Of a DNA stretch of 64,000 bases, positions 23,160-31,366 are shown piece after piece. Below the pieces are notes generated by a model. That model saw only the letters and a program-made list of their open reading frames with translations, had not been told where the DNA came from and ran no database searches. The first letter of the stretch is position 1; each line of letters begins with the position of its first letter. The stretch covers positions 7,083 through 71,082 of the forward strand of contig JANPJM010000017.1 in the NCBI GenBank assembly GCA_031425525.1, read 5' to 3'. The translations under genes were made by a program, and so were the position numbers. Source of the DNA: JANNMJ01 sp031425525 (GTDB lineage: Bacteria > Bacteroidota > Bacteroidia > Cytophagales > Hymenobacteraceae).

Positions 23160-24146
23160 TCAGGCCACGCCGGTAGCGGTTTTGAGCGCCTGCACCAGCG
23201 CATTGGGCGCCAGCTTTAGCTTGTAGGCGTTGAATTGGTAGGCCCTGGCGCCGCGCATCGCTACCTCAGCCGCCTGCCGGAAGCTGGCTTCCGTGGCGGG
23301 CTTGCCCACCAGTGCGGCCTCGGCCTCGGATAGCCGCCACGGCTTGTGCGCCACCCCGCCAAACGCCAGCCGCGCAGCCTTGATCGTGTTGCCGTCCAGT
23401 TGCACCGCCGCCGCCGCCGATACCAGCGCGAACGCGTAGGAAGCGCGGTCGCGTACCTTCTGGTAGTGCACGTTCCGGGTGAACGTCGCGTCCGGTAGCT
23501 CCACGGCCGTGATCAGCTCGCCGGGTTCGAGGGTGGTATCGCGCTGGGGTGCGTCGCCGGGCAGGCGGTGGAAGTCGGCGATGGCGATGCGGCGCTCGCC
23601 CTTCGGCCCGCTCACCAGCAAGGTGGCGTCGAGGGCGCTGAGCGCGACGTTCATATCGCTGGGGTTGACGGCGATGCACTGGTCGCTGGCGCCGAAGAGC
23701 GCGTGCAGCCGGTTGTAGCCCCGCAACGCACTACAGCCCGAGCCGGGCGCGCGCTTGTTGCACGGCAGCGCCGTATCGTAGAAGTACGGGCAGCGGGTGC
23801 GCTGCAACAGGTTGCCGCCCACGGTGGCTACGTTGCGCAACTGCGGCGAGGCGCCCGCGTGCAGCGCCTGGCTCAGCAGCGGGTAGCGCTCGCGCACCAG
23901 CTTGTCTTCCGCCACGGCGGTGTTGGTGGCGAGCGCGCCGATGCGCAGCCCCCCGCTGATCGCCTCCACCTTGTTGAGCGGCAGCCGGCTGATATCGACC
24001 AGCTTGGTGGGCGTCATCACGCCGCGCTTCATCAGATCGAGCAGGTTGGTGCCGCCCGCGATGAACTGGGTGGTAGCGGCGTTTTTGCCGATAGCCTCCA
24101 CGGCGGCTTGGGGCTTGGCGGGGCGGACGTACTGAAACGGATTCAT
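23160..24146 (-). CDS. paoB: Molybdenum hydroxylase FAD subunit with 4Fe-4S insert (PaoB-like), copy 2
   Basis: A 328-residue FAD subunit with FIAGGTNLLDLMK near residue 28 and NVATVGGNLLQRTRC. The extra cysteine set is present (RTRCPYFYDTALPCNKR, PGSGCSALRG, SDQCIAVNPSDMN), as in PaoB and in copy 1. It sits 59 bp upstream of the paoC copy 2 start. A 200-bp internal piece is duplicated at 20639-20841. Confidence 0.9.
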   Translation of the reverse strand: MNPFQYVRPAKPQAAVEAIGKNAATTQFIAGGTNLLDLMKRGVMTPTKLVDISRLPLNKVEAISGGLRIGALATNTAVAEDKLVRERYPLLSQALHAGASPQLRNVATVGGNLLQRTRCPYFYDTALPCNKRAPGSGCSALRGYNRLHALFGASDQCIAVNPSDMNVALSALDATLLVSGPKGERRIAIADFHRLPGDAPQRDTTLEPGELITAVELPDATFTRNVHYQKVRDRASYAFALVSAAAAVQLDGNTIKAARLAFGGVAHKPWRLSEAEAALVGKPATEASFRQAAEVAMRGARAYQFNAYKLKLAPNALVQALKTATGVA

Positions 24147-24152
24147 ACGGAG

Positions 24153-24200
24153 AGCTTAAGTAGCTAGCCGCAAGCTTTTAGCTGCAAGCGGCAAGCCAAC
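24153..24200. repeat. GCAAGC-unit hairpin between paoA copy 2 and paoB copy 2
   Basis: Repeated and inverted GCTTGC/GCAAGC and AGCT units (GCCGCAAGCTTTTAGCTGCA-AGCGGC) fill the region just 5' of paoB copy 2. It is another member of the short-unit hairpin style. Confidence 0.6.
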
Positions 24201-24258
24201 ATCTTTTTAATCAACTGATTAGCGCAGGGCTACTGTCTGTTTAATTATGACTGGCTGC

Positions 24259-24891
24259 TTAAATCTTCTGGCCGCTGTCTTTCACTTCCCGGATCGCGGC
24301 CACGATGTTGGGGTAGGCCCCGCACCGGCAGATATTGCCGCTCATAAACTCGCGCACCTCGGCGTCGGAGCCGGCGTGGCCCTCGCGGATGCACGCCACC
24401 CCGGCCAGGATCTGCCCCGGCGTGCAGTAGCCGCACTGAAAGCCGTCGTGCTTGATGAATGCTTCCTGCAAGGGGTGCAGCGTATCACCGTCGGCCAAGC
24501 CCTCGATCGTCACCACCTGCCGCCCGCTTTGCATCACCGCCAGCGTCAAACAGGAGTTGACGCGTTGGCCGTCGATCAGCACCGTGCAGGCGCCGCACTG
24601 GCCGTAGTCGCAGCCTTTCTTGGTGCCCGTCAAGTGTAGGTTTTCGCGCAGCAGGTCGAGCAGCGTGGTGCGGGCGTCGACCATCAGCTTTTGCTTGCGG
24701 CCGTTGATAGTCAACTCCAGCGGCAGCTTTTCGAGGGCGTCGGCCAGTTTCTCGTCTAAGCCACTGGCAGCCGCGTCGAGGGCTTGACGTGGCACGAACG
24801 CCAATGCTGTCAGCAGCGACGACTGTTTGAGGAACGTGCGCCGGGCGTCGTCCGGCGGCAGGTTGGGCAGGGTCGGGTCGGTCGGCATCAT
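24259..24891 (-). CDS. paoA: Molybdenum hydroxylase 2Fe-2S subunit with Tat signal (PaoA-like), copy 2
   Basis: A 210-residue FeS subunit. The N-terminus has a twin-arginine motif DARRTFLKQSS followed by a hydrophobic stretch (LLTALAFVP), so the folded complex should be exported to the periplasm, as for E. coli PaoABC. Both 2Fe-2S sites are complete: GCDYGQCGACTVLIDG with its fourth cysteine in VNSC, and CGYCTPGQ with NICRCGAYPN. ATG 24891 and the next codon ATG 24888 are equally possible starts. Downstream on the same strand are the FAD and Mo subunits. Confidence 0.92.
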   Translation of the reverse strand: MMPTDPTLPNLPPDDARRTFLKQSSLLTALAFVPRQALDAAASGLDEKLADALEKLPLELTINGRKQKLMVDARTTLLDLLRENLHLTGTKKGCDYGQCGACTVLIDGQRVNSCLTLAVMQSGRQVVTIEGLADGDTLHPLQEAFIKHDGFQCGYCTPGQILAGVACIREGHAGSDAEVREFMSGNICRCGAYPNIVAAIREVKDSGQKI

Positions 24892-24925
24892 CAGCAGTAG
24901 CGGTTACCGGAAGTGCAAGGCGCGG

Positions 24926-24949
24926 TGGTACGCAAATGTTTGCGCCACG
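24926..24949. promoter_or_regulatory. Dyad upstream of paoA copy 2, possible operator
   Basis: CGCAAA-TG-TTTGCG (24931-24944) is a near-continuous palindrome, extended outward by GTGG and CCAC. It lies 35-58 bp before the paoA copy 2 start, the only gene reading away from it. Binding protein unknown. Confidence 0.35.
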
Positions 24950-25343
24950 ACCATAGTAACGGGCGTGGAATTCGGGGGTTCGCCGTAACCGATGGGAGGC
25001 TCCAAAAGAGCTTCGGGAGCAGGTCTTTTTTTTCCGTGAGCTTGGGACAACTCACGAAACAAAACTCCTGAATTGACCCGGTTATACCCGAACCTAGCCG
25101 GTCGGAGTGTGCCCCGGAATCTTGGAAACTGACCCAGCCAGGCCAGATTAGGGTCGGCTAGGTACTAAGGGTTCAATTCCAGGAGGGAGCGCTGAAAGGC
25201 CAGTAATCGACTGTTTGGCAGTTGGTTGCTGGCCTTCTTCTTTTTGCTGCTATCGGGGTTCGTAGGGAGTTAGGCGGTGCCGACCGGGGGCTGGCAAACC
25301 GGGCGGCGGTGGAAGGGGCGAGGGTTCTGTCCGGGGGCCACCA
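24950..25343. other. Right end of the island, no gene seen
   Basis: This stretch contains GGGACAACTC (25044-25053), beginning a 23-bp segment that matches 3814-3836 at 20 positions. It also holds the tRNA-Asn 3' remnant (25170-25197) and its terminator-like hairpin. I see no reading frame with protein character. Confidence 0.6.
25170..25197 (+). repeat. Right attachment-like repeat: truncated copy of tRNA-Asn 3' end
   Basis: It matches 3736-3763 at 25 of 28 bases, with the last 19 identical. The anticodon arm and D-arm are absent upstream, so this is not a working tRNA. It is followed at 25195-25235 by a G-U-rich hairpin (AAGGCCAG...CTGGCCTT) and a pyrimidine run, in the same place as the terminator after the intact tRNA. 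Confidence 0.7.
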
Positions 25344-26399
25344 TCAGTGTTGCGGGGGCCTATAGCTGCGGGGCTGGTGTGGGCCGCTTGGTTTGAGGGG
25401 GCTGTGGGAGGTGATAGGGGGAGGGGACTTGCTGCGGGCTACGGGCGGGCCGGCGGGCTGATGACGGGGGCGCAGGCGTTGGGGGAGTTGGGGCTTGGCC
25501 GTGAACTGATAAGCTGGTGCCGGGGCTGGCTGGCGCCAGCGCAGGGAGGCGGGTGAATGGATGGCGCGGGGTTGGCGACGCGGGCGGGGCTGCTGCCGGC
25601 CCGGAGGGAGCGGGCAGACGTCGGCTACGACGACGGGCGCGGCGGGCGTGGGCAGGGCAACCAGTTGGCCGTCGCGTTGCTCGAAGTAGGTCAGGCCCAA
25701 GGCGATGATGAGAGCGGCGGGGCCGGTTGGGGATGCGGGGGTGGAAGGGAGTAGCTGGTAGGTTTGCGGGGCTAGTTCGGGGGTTGGGGAGGCGAGGGGG
25801 TGCGGCGCCGGGAGCGTGGTCGGGCGGAGGGGGTGGATGGTGCCGGTGGTTTCGTCGAAGAGGGCTACGGCGAGGTGGTAGCCGACGTGGGTGGTGCCGG
25901 CGGGCCGGCGCCGCGCAGTAGGCAACGGGAGCGGCGGCAGGGTGAGCGTGAGGCCGCCCGTGGGCGTGCGGGCCACGGTGCAGGGCGCGCCGAGGTGGAG
26001 CGATTGGTGGGCGAGGGGCGTAAAGCTGAACCCCGCCAGCCCGGCCAGATGGGCGGCGAGCAGGCGGCGCTGGCCGGCCGGCTGGATGGTTTCGAGACCG
26101 ATGAGGCGGCGAAGCTGCCCGGTCAGGCGGCTGCTGACCCGGTTGATGGCCACGGTGGGGAGCTGCGGGCGGAGGGCGGCGCGCAGCTCTTTGCCGAGGC
26201 AGGAGGCCTGGGCGAAATCGGTGCTGTTGTGGCGGAGGGGGGCCAGGGAGGCGGCGGTATAGAACTGCTCGCCGGTCGGGCGGCGCCGGGCGCGCAGGTA
26301 GGCCTGGTTGCGCTTGTTGCGGCTGGCGCGGCAGATGGTGACGCCCCCGACGGTGCCCACGGTGCCGGTAATGGAGAAGATGGCGGGGATGCGGGGCAT
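25344..26399 (-). CDS. Conserved-looking hypothetical protein, C-terminus doubtful
   Basis: A 351-residue frame. Residues about 1-135 (ITGTVGTVGGVTICRAS, RARRRPTGEQFYTAASLAPL, RLTGQLRRLIGLE) recall a family of uncharacterised Bacteroidota proteins that start with a short beta region and an R-x-P-T-x-E-Q-F motif; I know no function for it. Residues 140-260 look like a beta-sandwich. From about residue 265 the sequence becomes almost only Pro, Arg, Gln and Ser, which may be a frameshift or a non-coding extension. It is just outside the right island border. Confidence 0.5.
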   Translation of the reverse strand: MPRIPAIFSITGTVGTVGGVTICRASRNKRNQAYLRARRRPTGEQFYTAASLAPLRHNSTDFAQASCLGKELRAALRPQLPTVAINRVSSRLTGQLRRLIGLETIQPAGQRRLLAAHLAGLAGFSFTPLAHQSLHLGAPCTVARTPTGGLTLTLPPLPLPTARRRPAGTTHVGYHLAVALFDETTGTIHPLRPTTLPAPHPLASPTPELAPQTYQLLPSTPASPTGPAALIIALGLTYFEQRDGQLVALPTPAAPVVVADVCPLPPGRQQPRPRRQPRAIHSPASLRWRQPAPAPAYQFTAKPQLPQRLRPRHQPAGPPVARSKSPPPITSHSPLKPSGPHQPRSYRPPQH

Positions 26400-27017
26400 C
26401 GGCAGGGCGGGAGAAGGGTGATGCCGAGGATACCGTTGGGCGGCGGCGAAAGTGCCGGGTGGGGGCTTGGGTGTCCGGTTTTGTCCGCTTTTGTACCCAC
26501 TTGTGCCCGGTTGGGGGGTGGGGCAGGGTGGGCGGGGATACGCGGGAGAGGCGCTTTAGAGGCGCTTCGGGGGCGGTGTAGACACGCTGTAGGTGGAGAT
26601 GAAAAGCAAAAAGACGCAGCAGCTTGTAAGGGCGTCACACTACAGCGTGTCAGGCACTTGGGGCAGAACGTTACTGGATGGGCAACAACCCCTGACCCAG
26701 ACCTACTGCCAGGAGTGCCAGCGGTACTGCCGTGAACGGACCACGCAAGAAAAATCGTCGGCGGCCGCAAGTTTTTCGCCTTGTTTCGGCCTAAGCTCTC
26801 GGACGTTTACGCTTCACGTCCATTTCAATTCGTCACCCAGAACGAAAGTGCTTCTGGCGGGCCTTCTCGACCTTCGCATAGGTCGGTAGCGGCAACACGA
26901 AAACAAAGCAAAAGGCGCCGTGCGGGCGACTACGGCCGTGACCCGTCCGGCCAGCTCTACCCCCAGCGCCTGCAAGCCCGGTACCTCCGACACTCAGACA
27001 TCGAACAGCCAGCAGAA
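26400..27017. other. Gene-free stretch
   Basis: About 620 bp between two divergently oriented genes. Short frames exist on both strands (for example 26593-26889 plus), but none shows codon character or a recognisable motif. GC content drops steadily toward the AT-richer gene at 27018. Confidence 0.4.
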
Positions 27018-28118
27018 ATGAACCGATTTAAACTTGCAACTTCACTGGTTGGACTTCTGCTTTTCGGCTGCAATCAAGCCGGCACTTCCAGCGAAGGACA
27101 AAACCAGCCAACCGTACCACAAGGTAATATCAGGGTCCGTAGAGCAAATTACTCCGACGCTCAACTCAAAGAGGCAGACACCTCCAGGGTGCCGATGAGT
27201 ATGGTTCGGAATGTAAGGCAAGCCAGGAACGGAGACATTTTGATTGCTTCTTACTTAGGGGTGTTTCGATACGATGGAACATCGTTTACCAATCTAACCA
27301 GTAAAATAAGTTCGCCCCGATACTCCAGCTTCTGGGATGTTTTGGAAGATCGAAAAGGAAATATTTGGTTCGCTTCCAAAAATTCGGGGGTTTATCTCCT
27401 GCCTTCAGGGCAAACAACCTTTCAGCATTTTACCACTAAGCAGGGGCTTGCCAGTAATACGGCGCTGAATATTTACGAAGACAGAGCCGGCAATATTTGG
27501 TTCGGCGCAAGCCGTTACGACGGGAAATCTTTTCGAAATTTCACCACAAAAGATGGGTTCCCCAGTAATAATATTCATTTACTCCTTGAAGACAAAACCG
27601 GCAAGCTCTGGTTTGGTGCACAAGCAGAAGATATGTTCGTTTATGATGGGAAAACATTTACCGTTTTAAAAAACAAAGACGGCAAGGCGTTTAACAACGT
27701 TTGGGGAATTACCGAGGACAGAAAAGGTAATATGTGGTTCGGCGCGACGACAATAGAAGATAAAAGAGGCGATACGTCGTTCGTTTCACAGGGGCTTTGG
27801 CGCTATGACGGCAGCACCTTTACTAAGGCGTCTAATAAAGGCGCTCACGCCATAATCGAAGACAAAAAAGGGAACATCTGGACCACCGGTGCAGATGAGC
27901 CTCCTCGCCTTGGGCAGGTCTGGTCACTTTCCCGTTATGATCAAAAGTCCTTGTACAATAAAAACCCCACTGTAACCGAAGTAAAGTCACAATCAGGAAT
28001 GCTTTTGGGGATGGTAGAAGACGCGAAAGGAAATATCTGGTTTGGCTCTGGCACTGGCGTGTATCGGTATGATGGAAAGACCGTCACGGACTTTAGAAGA
28101 AAAGAGGGTCAGGAATAA
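27018..28118 (+). CDS. Lipoprotein with two-component-regulator propeller repeats
   Basis: A 366-residue protein from ATG 27018, which gives a short signal ending in the lipobox LLFGC. At least seven propeller blades of the Reg_prop type follow, each with a variant of EDRKGNIWFASKNSG and YDGKxFxxFT. There is no transmembrane or kinase part, so it is a free-standing sensor-like propeller in the envelope. The gene is markedly more AT-rich than its surroundings, suggesting recent transfer. Related broken copies lie at 28526-28835 and 31036-31345. Ligand and partner unknown. Confidence 0.8.
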   Translation: MNRFKLATSLVGLLLFGCNQAGTSSEGQNQPTVPQGNIRVRRANYSDAQLKEADTSRVPMSMVRNVRQARNGDILIASYLGVFRYDGTSFTNLTSKISSPRYSSFWDVLEDRKGNIWFASKNSGVYLLPSGQTTFQHFTTKQGLASNTALNIYEDRAGNIWFGASRYDGKSFRNFTTKDGFPSNNIHLLLEDKTGKLWFGAQAEDMFVYDGKTFTVLKNKDGKAFNNVWGITEDRKGNMWFGATTIEDKRGDTSFVSQGLWRYDGSTFTKASNKGAHAIIEDKKGNIWTTGADEPPRLGQVWSLSRYDQKSLYNKNPTVTEVKSQSGMLLGMVEDAKGNIWFGSGTGVYRYDGKTVTDFRRKEGQE

Positions 28119-28152
28119 TTTGCATGGATGGTTTTAGGCACTATTGAGCAGA

Positions 28153-28525
28153 TTAAGGTCGTTGGCTCGGGCGAGTGAGCCTAGCAAAGACCAGAAAATG
28201 GAGTTGCTGAAGGGAAATAGCGCGCCGCTCGTAGTCGCGGGCTAAGCGCCGAAAGCGCGCTGCCCAGCCGAAGGAGCGCTCTACGACCCAGCGCTTGGGC
28301 AAAAGCACAAATCCCTTTTTGACGTGATTGAGCTTGACTACTTCAAGATGGATGCCTTCGGCTTTAGCCGCTTCAGCGGCCGCTTCGCCCGTGTAGCCTT
28401 GGTCCACATAGGCCAGCGGTACTCGCCGGTGGCACGTTGCACTACGTCGGCCAAGGCGCTGACCTGAGCCCGATCCGGCTCGTTGGCGGCCGTCAAGTGG
28501 GCTGCCAACAGGTGGCCTATTGTAT
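28153..28525 (-). pseudogene. IS5-family transposase remnant, frameshifted and 5'-truncated
   Basis: Two minus-strand frames join into one IS5-type C-terminal half. The upstream one reads TIGHLLAAHLTAANEPDRAQ and VVQRATGEYR. After a frameshift near 28410-28420 the other reads DQGYTGEAAAEAAKAEGI and LLPKRWVVERSFGWAARFR-RLARDYERR. The catalytic glutamate region (WVVERSF) is intact, but the N-terminal half is gone. The element must be dead. Confidence 0.85.
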
Positions 28526-28835
28526 CCTGGCTATCGAATCGCAGCAGGCCCTCGCCGATACAGGACCCAAACCAAGCGGAACAGGCCTTCGCCATTGGTG
28601 CCGAACCAGAGGTTGCCGGCTCGGTCCTGCTCGGCGCAGCCGATGGACCGTCTTTGAACGGGCCACGGGCTTGGGGTAACTTCGGGTACACCCCAGCGGG
28701 GCGGGCTGCTGTGCCCTTTTGCGGGTTTGGCCGTGGTAGGTCGTGATCGAGAGCAGCGTTACCAGCAGGAGGTAGAAGGGCTTGAGCGCGGGGGTGTGCG
28801 TCAGAAAGCAACTCTGATTACGCATTGCTAAAGGG
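28526..28835 (-). pseudogene. Remnant of a propeller (Reg_prop) protein gene
   Basis: The minus strand carries a signal-peptide-like start (ALKPFYLLLVTLLSITTYHG) and, in other frames, propeller pieces such as EQDRAGNLWFGTNGEGLFR and AWFGSCIGEGLLRFDSQD. The pieces are spread over all three frames, so several indels are present. The transposase remnant interrupts the 3' side. Confidence 0.65.
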
Positions 28836-28844
28836 GAGAAACGA

Positions 28845-28875
28845 AAAAGCGGGGCAGCCGCTTGGCCGCCCCGCT
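28845..28875 (-). terminator. Terminator of the sigma-factor/metal-sensor operon
   Basis: Stem AGCGGGGC (28848-28855) with GCCCCGCT (28868-28875). In the minus-strand transcript it is followed by a run of U (complement of GAAAAA at 28843-28848). It lies 40 bp after the stop of the small cysteine-rich gene. Confidence 0.75.
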
Positions 28876-28916
28876 CTTCGGTAGCGCTCAATATCTACGC
28901 GGCGGCGGCCACCGGA

Positions 28917-29198
28917 TTACTTGCTGGTCAAGGCGCCGCCGGCAAGCAGCCAGGACGGCGTGGTGGTCGCCAGGCTGGCGCCTTTGCACATAGCAGGGCG
29001 ACACGCACCAGTGCCCGGCTTACAGGTGGGCGCACACGAGGCGGCGGGCCGGGCCACGGCCGCCGGCTTCTGTACGGCGCTTTTCGCGGGGGTTTTCGCG
29101 GGGGTTTTCGAGTTGCCCGAGTTGCAGATGCTGCTGCCGTTGCCGGCGTATGCGAAGGTAGAGACAGCCAGCATGCCGGCAATGAGTAATTTGGTCAT
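28917..29198 (-). CDS. Small secreted cysteine-rich protein
   Basis: A 93-residue protein with a signal peptide (MTKLLIAGMLAVSTFAYA) and a mature part rich in Lys/Pro/Ala with six cysteines (SICNS, SCAPTCKPGTGACRPAMCKG). It ends the operon formed by a sigma factor, a membrane protein and a metal sensor, 89 bp after the sensor stop. Cysteine pairs and this context suggest periplasmic metal binding, but no family was recognised. Confidence 0.6.
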   Translation of the reverse strand: MTKLLIAGMLAVSTFAYAGNGSSICNSGNSKTPAKTPAKSAVQKPAAVARPAASCAPTCKPGTGACRPAMCKGASLATTTPSWLLAGGALTSK

Positions 29199-29286
29199 GG
29201 GGGGTTAGAACGGGTAGTGAGTGAGTGAGAAACCGTTCGAGGGGTTAGGTCACAACCCGGCGAAAAGCTTGCGCGCATCGCCCCGT

Positions 29287-29835
29287 TTATTTTACGGGCG
29301 TCCGAATTCCCGGTAGCGCGGTGGGTATCGTCCACGGCGCCTCGCCGGTACGGCAGCCGTATAGGGAGCAGTCGGGCGCGAGCACTTGCCGCAACGTCTG
29401 GCGCTGGGTTGGCGAGCAAAGCGCGGCTACCTGTTGCAGATGCCGAACGGTCAGCACGTCGACCGCCACTTTGCTGCTCAGCGCGTCGCGGGAGCGCGCG
29501 GCCAACTGCGCATCCGATAATTGGGCGGAATCGAGGAGCAGAAAGTAGCGCTGACAATCCTGGCGGCACCGCTGGGTTTGGGTTTGCACCTGGAGGAAGT
29601 AGCGGGCACGCAGCGAATCGTAGCGGGCCCACTGGTCGGCCGACATGTGCAGCGTATCGGCCAGAAAAGACCGTCCCGCCGGCGGATGCACCGGCGGAGC
29701 TGGACGGGAAGCGGCCACACCGGGCGCGATACTCACCCAACTCAACAGGCCGATGTTGATGATGAGCAGGACCACGACCAGCCCCCAGAGGGGCCGGGTG
29801 GGGCGGGCGGTCAACCAGGATGCGAGCTTATTCAA
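29287..29835 (-). CDS. Periplasmic heavy-metal sensor, CnrX/Spy-like
   Basis: A 182-residue protein with one N-terminal membrane segment (residues 17-35) and a mainly helical periplasmic part. The helical part includes FLADTLHMSADQWARYDSLR and a pattern of long Gln/Arg-rich helices with cysteines at QRCRQDCQRY and in the C-terminal CSLYGC. This is the layout of the CnrX/ZraP/Spy group, which binds divalent metals through His, Glu, Cys or Met. It overlaps the upstream membrane-protein gene by 8 bp. With the sigma factor it probably forms a metal-responsive switch for the nearby czc genes. Confidence 0.72.
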   Translation of the reverse strand: MNKLASWLTARPTRPLWGLVVVLLIINIGLLSWVSIAPGVAASRPAPPVHPPAGRSFLADTLHMSADQWARYDSLRARYFLQVQTQTQRCRQDCQRYFLLLDSAQLSDAQLAARSRDALSSKVAVDVLTVRHLQQVAALCSPTQRQTLRQVLAPDCSLYGCRTGEAPWTIPTALPGIRTPVK

Positions 29836-30199
29836 GGGGAAGGGGAACGGTAAACGGGTCGAGTTGATATTCGGTCACAAAGGCGTCGTGGCGGGGCGCG
29901 GCTACTACGGAAGCGGCGGGGCGCGGCCGGCCGTACCGCACGGCGGCCCCGATGTTGAGCCCCAGCACCAGGATGCCCAGCATCAGGGCATAGGCCGGCC
30001 GGCGCAGCAGCCAGGGCAGGGCAGCGGGGGCTGGTTGGGGGGCGTTCGGGGTTTCGAGGGCGTCGAGACGCGCCCGCACGCGAGCGTAAAAGAAGGGGCG
30101 CGGCGCGGGGGCGGGTTGGGCGCGCAGCTGCCGCAGCAGGGCGTCCAACTCGTCGTCGGGGCCGAAATCGGGGCCGAAATCGGGGGCATTAGCGGACAT
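29828..30199 (-). CDS. Single-pass membrane protein, probable anti-sigma factor
   Basis: A 123-residue protein from ATG 30199. Residues 1-65 are a short cytoplasmic part with a duplicated DFGP, the acidic DELDALLRQLRAQP and RPFFYARVRARLDAL. One membrane segment (about 75-92, ALMLGILVLGLNIGAAV) follows, then a small periplasmic tail. It overlaps both neighbours by a few bases. Size, topology and position between an ECF sigma factor and a metal sensor match CnrY-type anti-sigma factors, though sequence similarity is not evident. Confidence 0.62.
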   Translation of the reverse strand: MSANAPDFGPDFGPDDELDALLRQLRAQPAPAPRPFFYARVRARLDALETPNAPQPAPAALPWLLRRPAYALMLGILVLGLNIGAAVRYGRPRPAASVVAAPRHDAFVTEYQLDPFTVPLPLE

Positions 30200-30827
30200 A
30201 GGATGGATGCGGTTGGAGATGTTTTCGCAGGGTCTGACGGGCGCGGAACAGCAGCGATTCCACGGCGGGTACGGTGGTTTGCAGCACGTCGGCAATTTCC
30301 TGATAACTCAGTTCCTGCTCGTGGCGCAGGGTAAAGGCCACCTGCTGCTGGTCGGGCAATCGCGCAATCGCCTCTACCAGCCGCTGCAGCTCTTCCTGCC
30401 CTTCGAGCTGGGCCAGGGGGTGCTGAAAGTCGGGCGGGTGGTGCAACACCTCGTTGCGGGCACCCAGCAAGCTGGTCAGGAGCGCAAACCGCTTTTTGGT
30501 GCGGGCCCGCTGCCGGTTCTTTAGTGCGTGCGAAACGGCCAGCCGATACAGCCACGTACTCAACGCCGCCTCGCCACGGAAGCGCGCAATGGTCTGGTAG
30601 ACTTCTATAAAGACCTCCTGCGCGACGTCTTCTGCTTCTTCGGGTGAGCGTAGCAGCGCCAGCACGACCCGGTACACCCGACCCTGGTAGCCCTCCACCA
30701 GGGCACGGAAAGCCGCTTCACTACCCTGCTGTAGTTGGATGATCAGCTCGGTGTCAGGTACAGGAACAGGCACCAAGGCAAGGCGGGGAAGTAGATACGG
30801 AGGAACAGCGGGCGCAGCGATTACCAC
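30189..30827 (-). CDS. ECF-type RNA polymerase sigma factor
   Basis: A 212-residue sigma-70 family protein. Region 2 shows AFRALVEGYQGRVYRVVLAL and EAEDVAQEVFIEVYQTIARF; region 4 shows RLPDQQQVAFTLRHEQELSY and EIADVLQTTVPAVESLLFRA. The GTG at 30827 is the first possible start; about 20 N-terminal residues (PAVPPYLLPRL) are unusual, so a later start is possible. It is the first gene of the operon sigma, membrane protein, metal sensor, cysteine-rich protein. It is expected to direct RNA polymerase to this operon and perhaps to the czc genes. Confidence 0.88.
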   Translation of the reverse strand: MVIAAPAVPPYLLPRLALVPVPVPDTELIIQLQQGSEAAFRALVEGYQGRVYRVVLALLRSPEEAEDVAQEVFIEVYQTIARFRGEAALSTWLYRLAVSHALKNRQRARTKKRFALLTSLLGARNEVLHHPPDFQHPLAQLEGQEELQRLVEAIARLPDQQQVAFTLRHEQELSYQEIADVLQTTVPAVESLLFRARQTLRKHLQPHPSYVR

Positions 30828-31024
30828 GGAATAGCGTGGCTCACTGACGGGCCCGAACTTCTAAAGTGCCAGCCGATTGCGGCTCGGCTTTCCTTAGGTC
30901 TCGTTTTTCGCGGAAACTTGCGCCGGAGGTTGTGATTTTTCGGACGGTTTCTCACTCCGGCAACTCTGCTTCATTCAGCAACAACCTGTGCTGAATTTCG
31001 ATAGGAAGTGGGCAGATGCAGTAC
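30828..31024. other. Upstream region of the sigma-factor operon
   Basis: About 200 bp without a reading frame of protein character. It must hold the sigma-operon promoter. I cannot point to a convincing element. Confidence 0.4.
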
Positions 31025-31035
31025 CTAAGGTCGGC

Positions 31036-31345
31036 TAGTCAGAAAAGCAGGTGAAACGCTTGCCGTCGTACCGATACAGGCCGGTGTTGCGGGTGCCGAC
31101 CCAGATGTTGCCGGCGCGGTCTTCGACGAAAGACCACAGGGAGTAGTCGTCGAGGCCGTCTCAATGGTGGCGTAAGCAGTAAAGTGACCGGGCACATCGT
31201 GTCCCTGCGGTGAGGCCGCCGTTTCCAGGGTGAGCTGGGTGCGGCTAACAGCGCCCATGTTTTCGGGTTTGACCTGCTTGACTTGTTTGACCGTATTCAG
31301 CGGCGCATCTAATGGCTCACTGGTAGGCAATGGGGAATCGATCAT
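31036..31345 (-). pseudogene. Frameshifted propeller-type gene remnant downstream of czcB
   Basis: One frame starts at ATG 31345, overlapping the gap after the efflux adaptor gene, and reads about 62 residues (DSPLPTSEPLDAPLNTVK, FTAYATIE). After a shift near 31160 another frame reads LDDYSLWSFVEDRAGNIWVG, then TRNTGLYRYDGKRFT and a TAG at 31036. The second part is one and a half Reg_prop blades. A whole gene of this kind would be far longer, so this is a deleted copy. Confidence 0.7.
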
Positions 31346-31366
31346 GGATAAGTGGAAAAAGGGCGG

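Noticed and set aside
20602..23226. 874-codon plus-strand frame opposite paoC copy 2
   Set aside because: It is antisense to a clear molybdenum hydroxylase subunit and contains only low-complexity Arg/His/Gly sequence.
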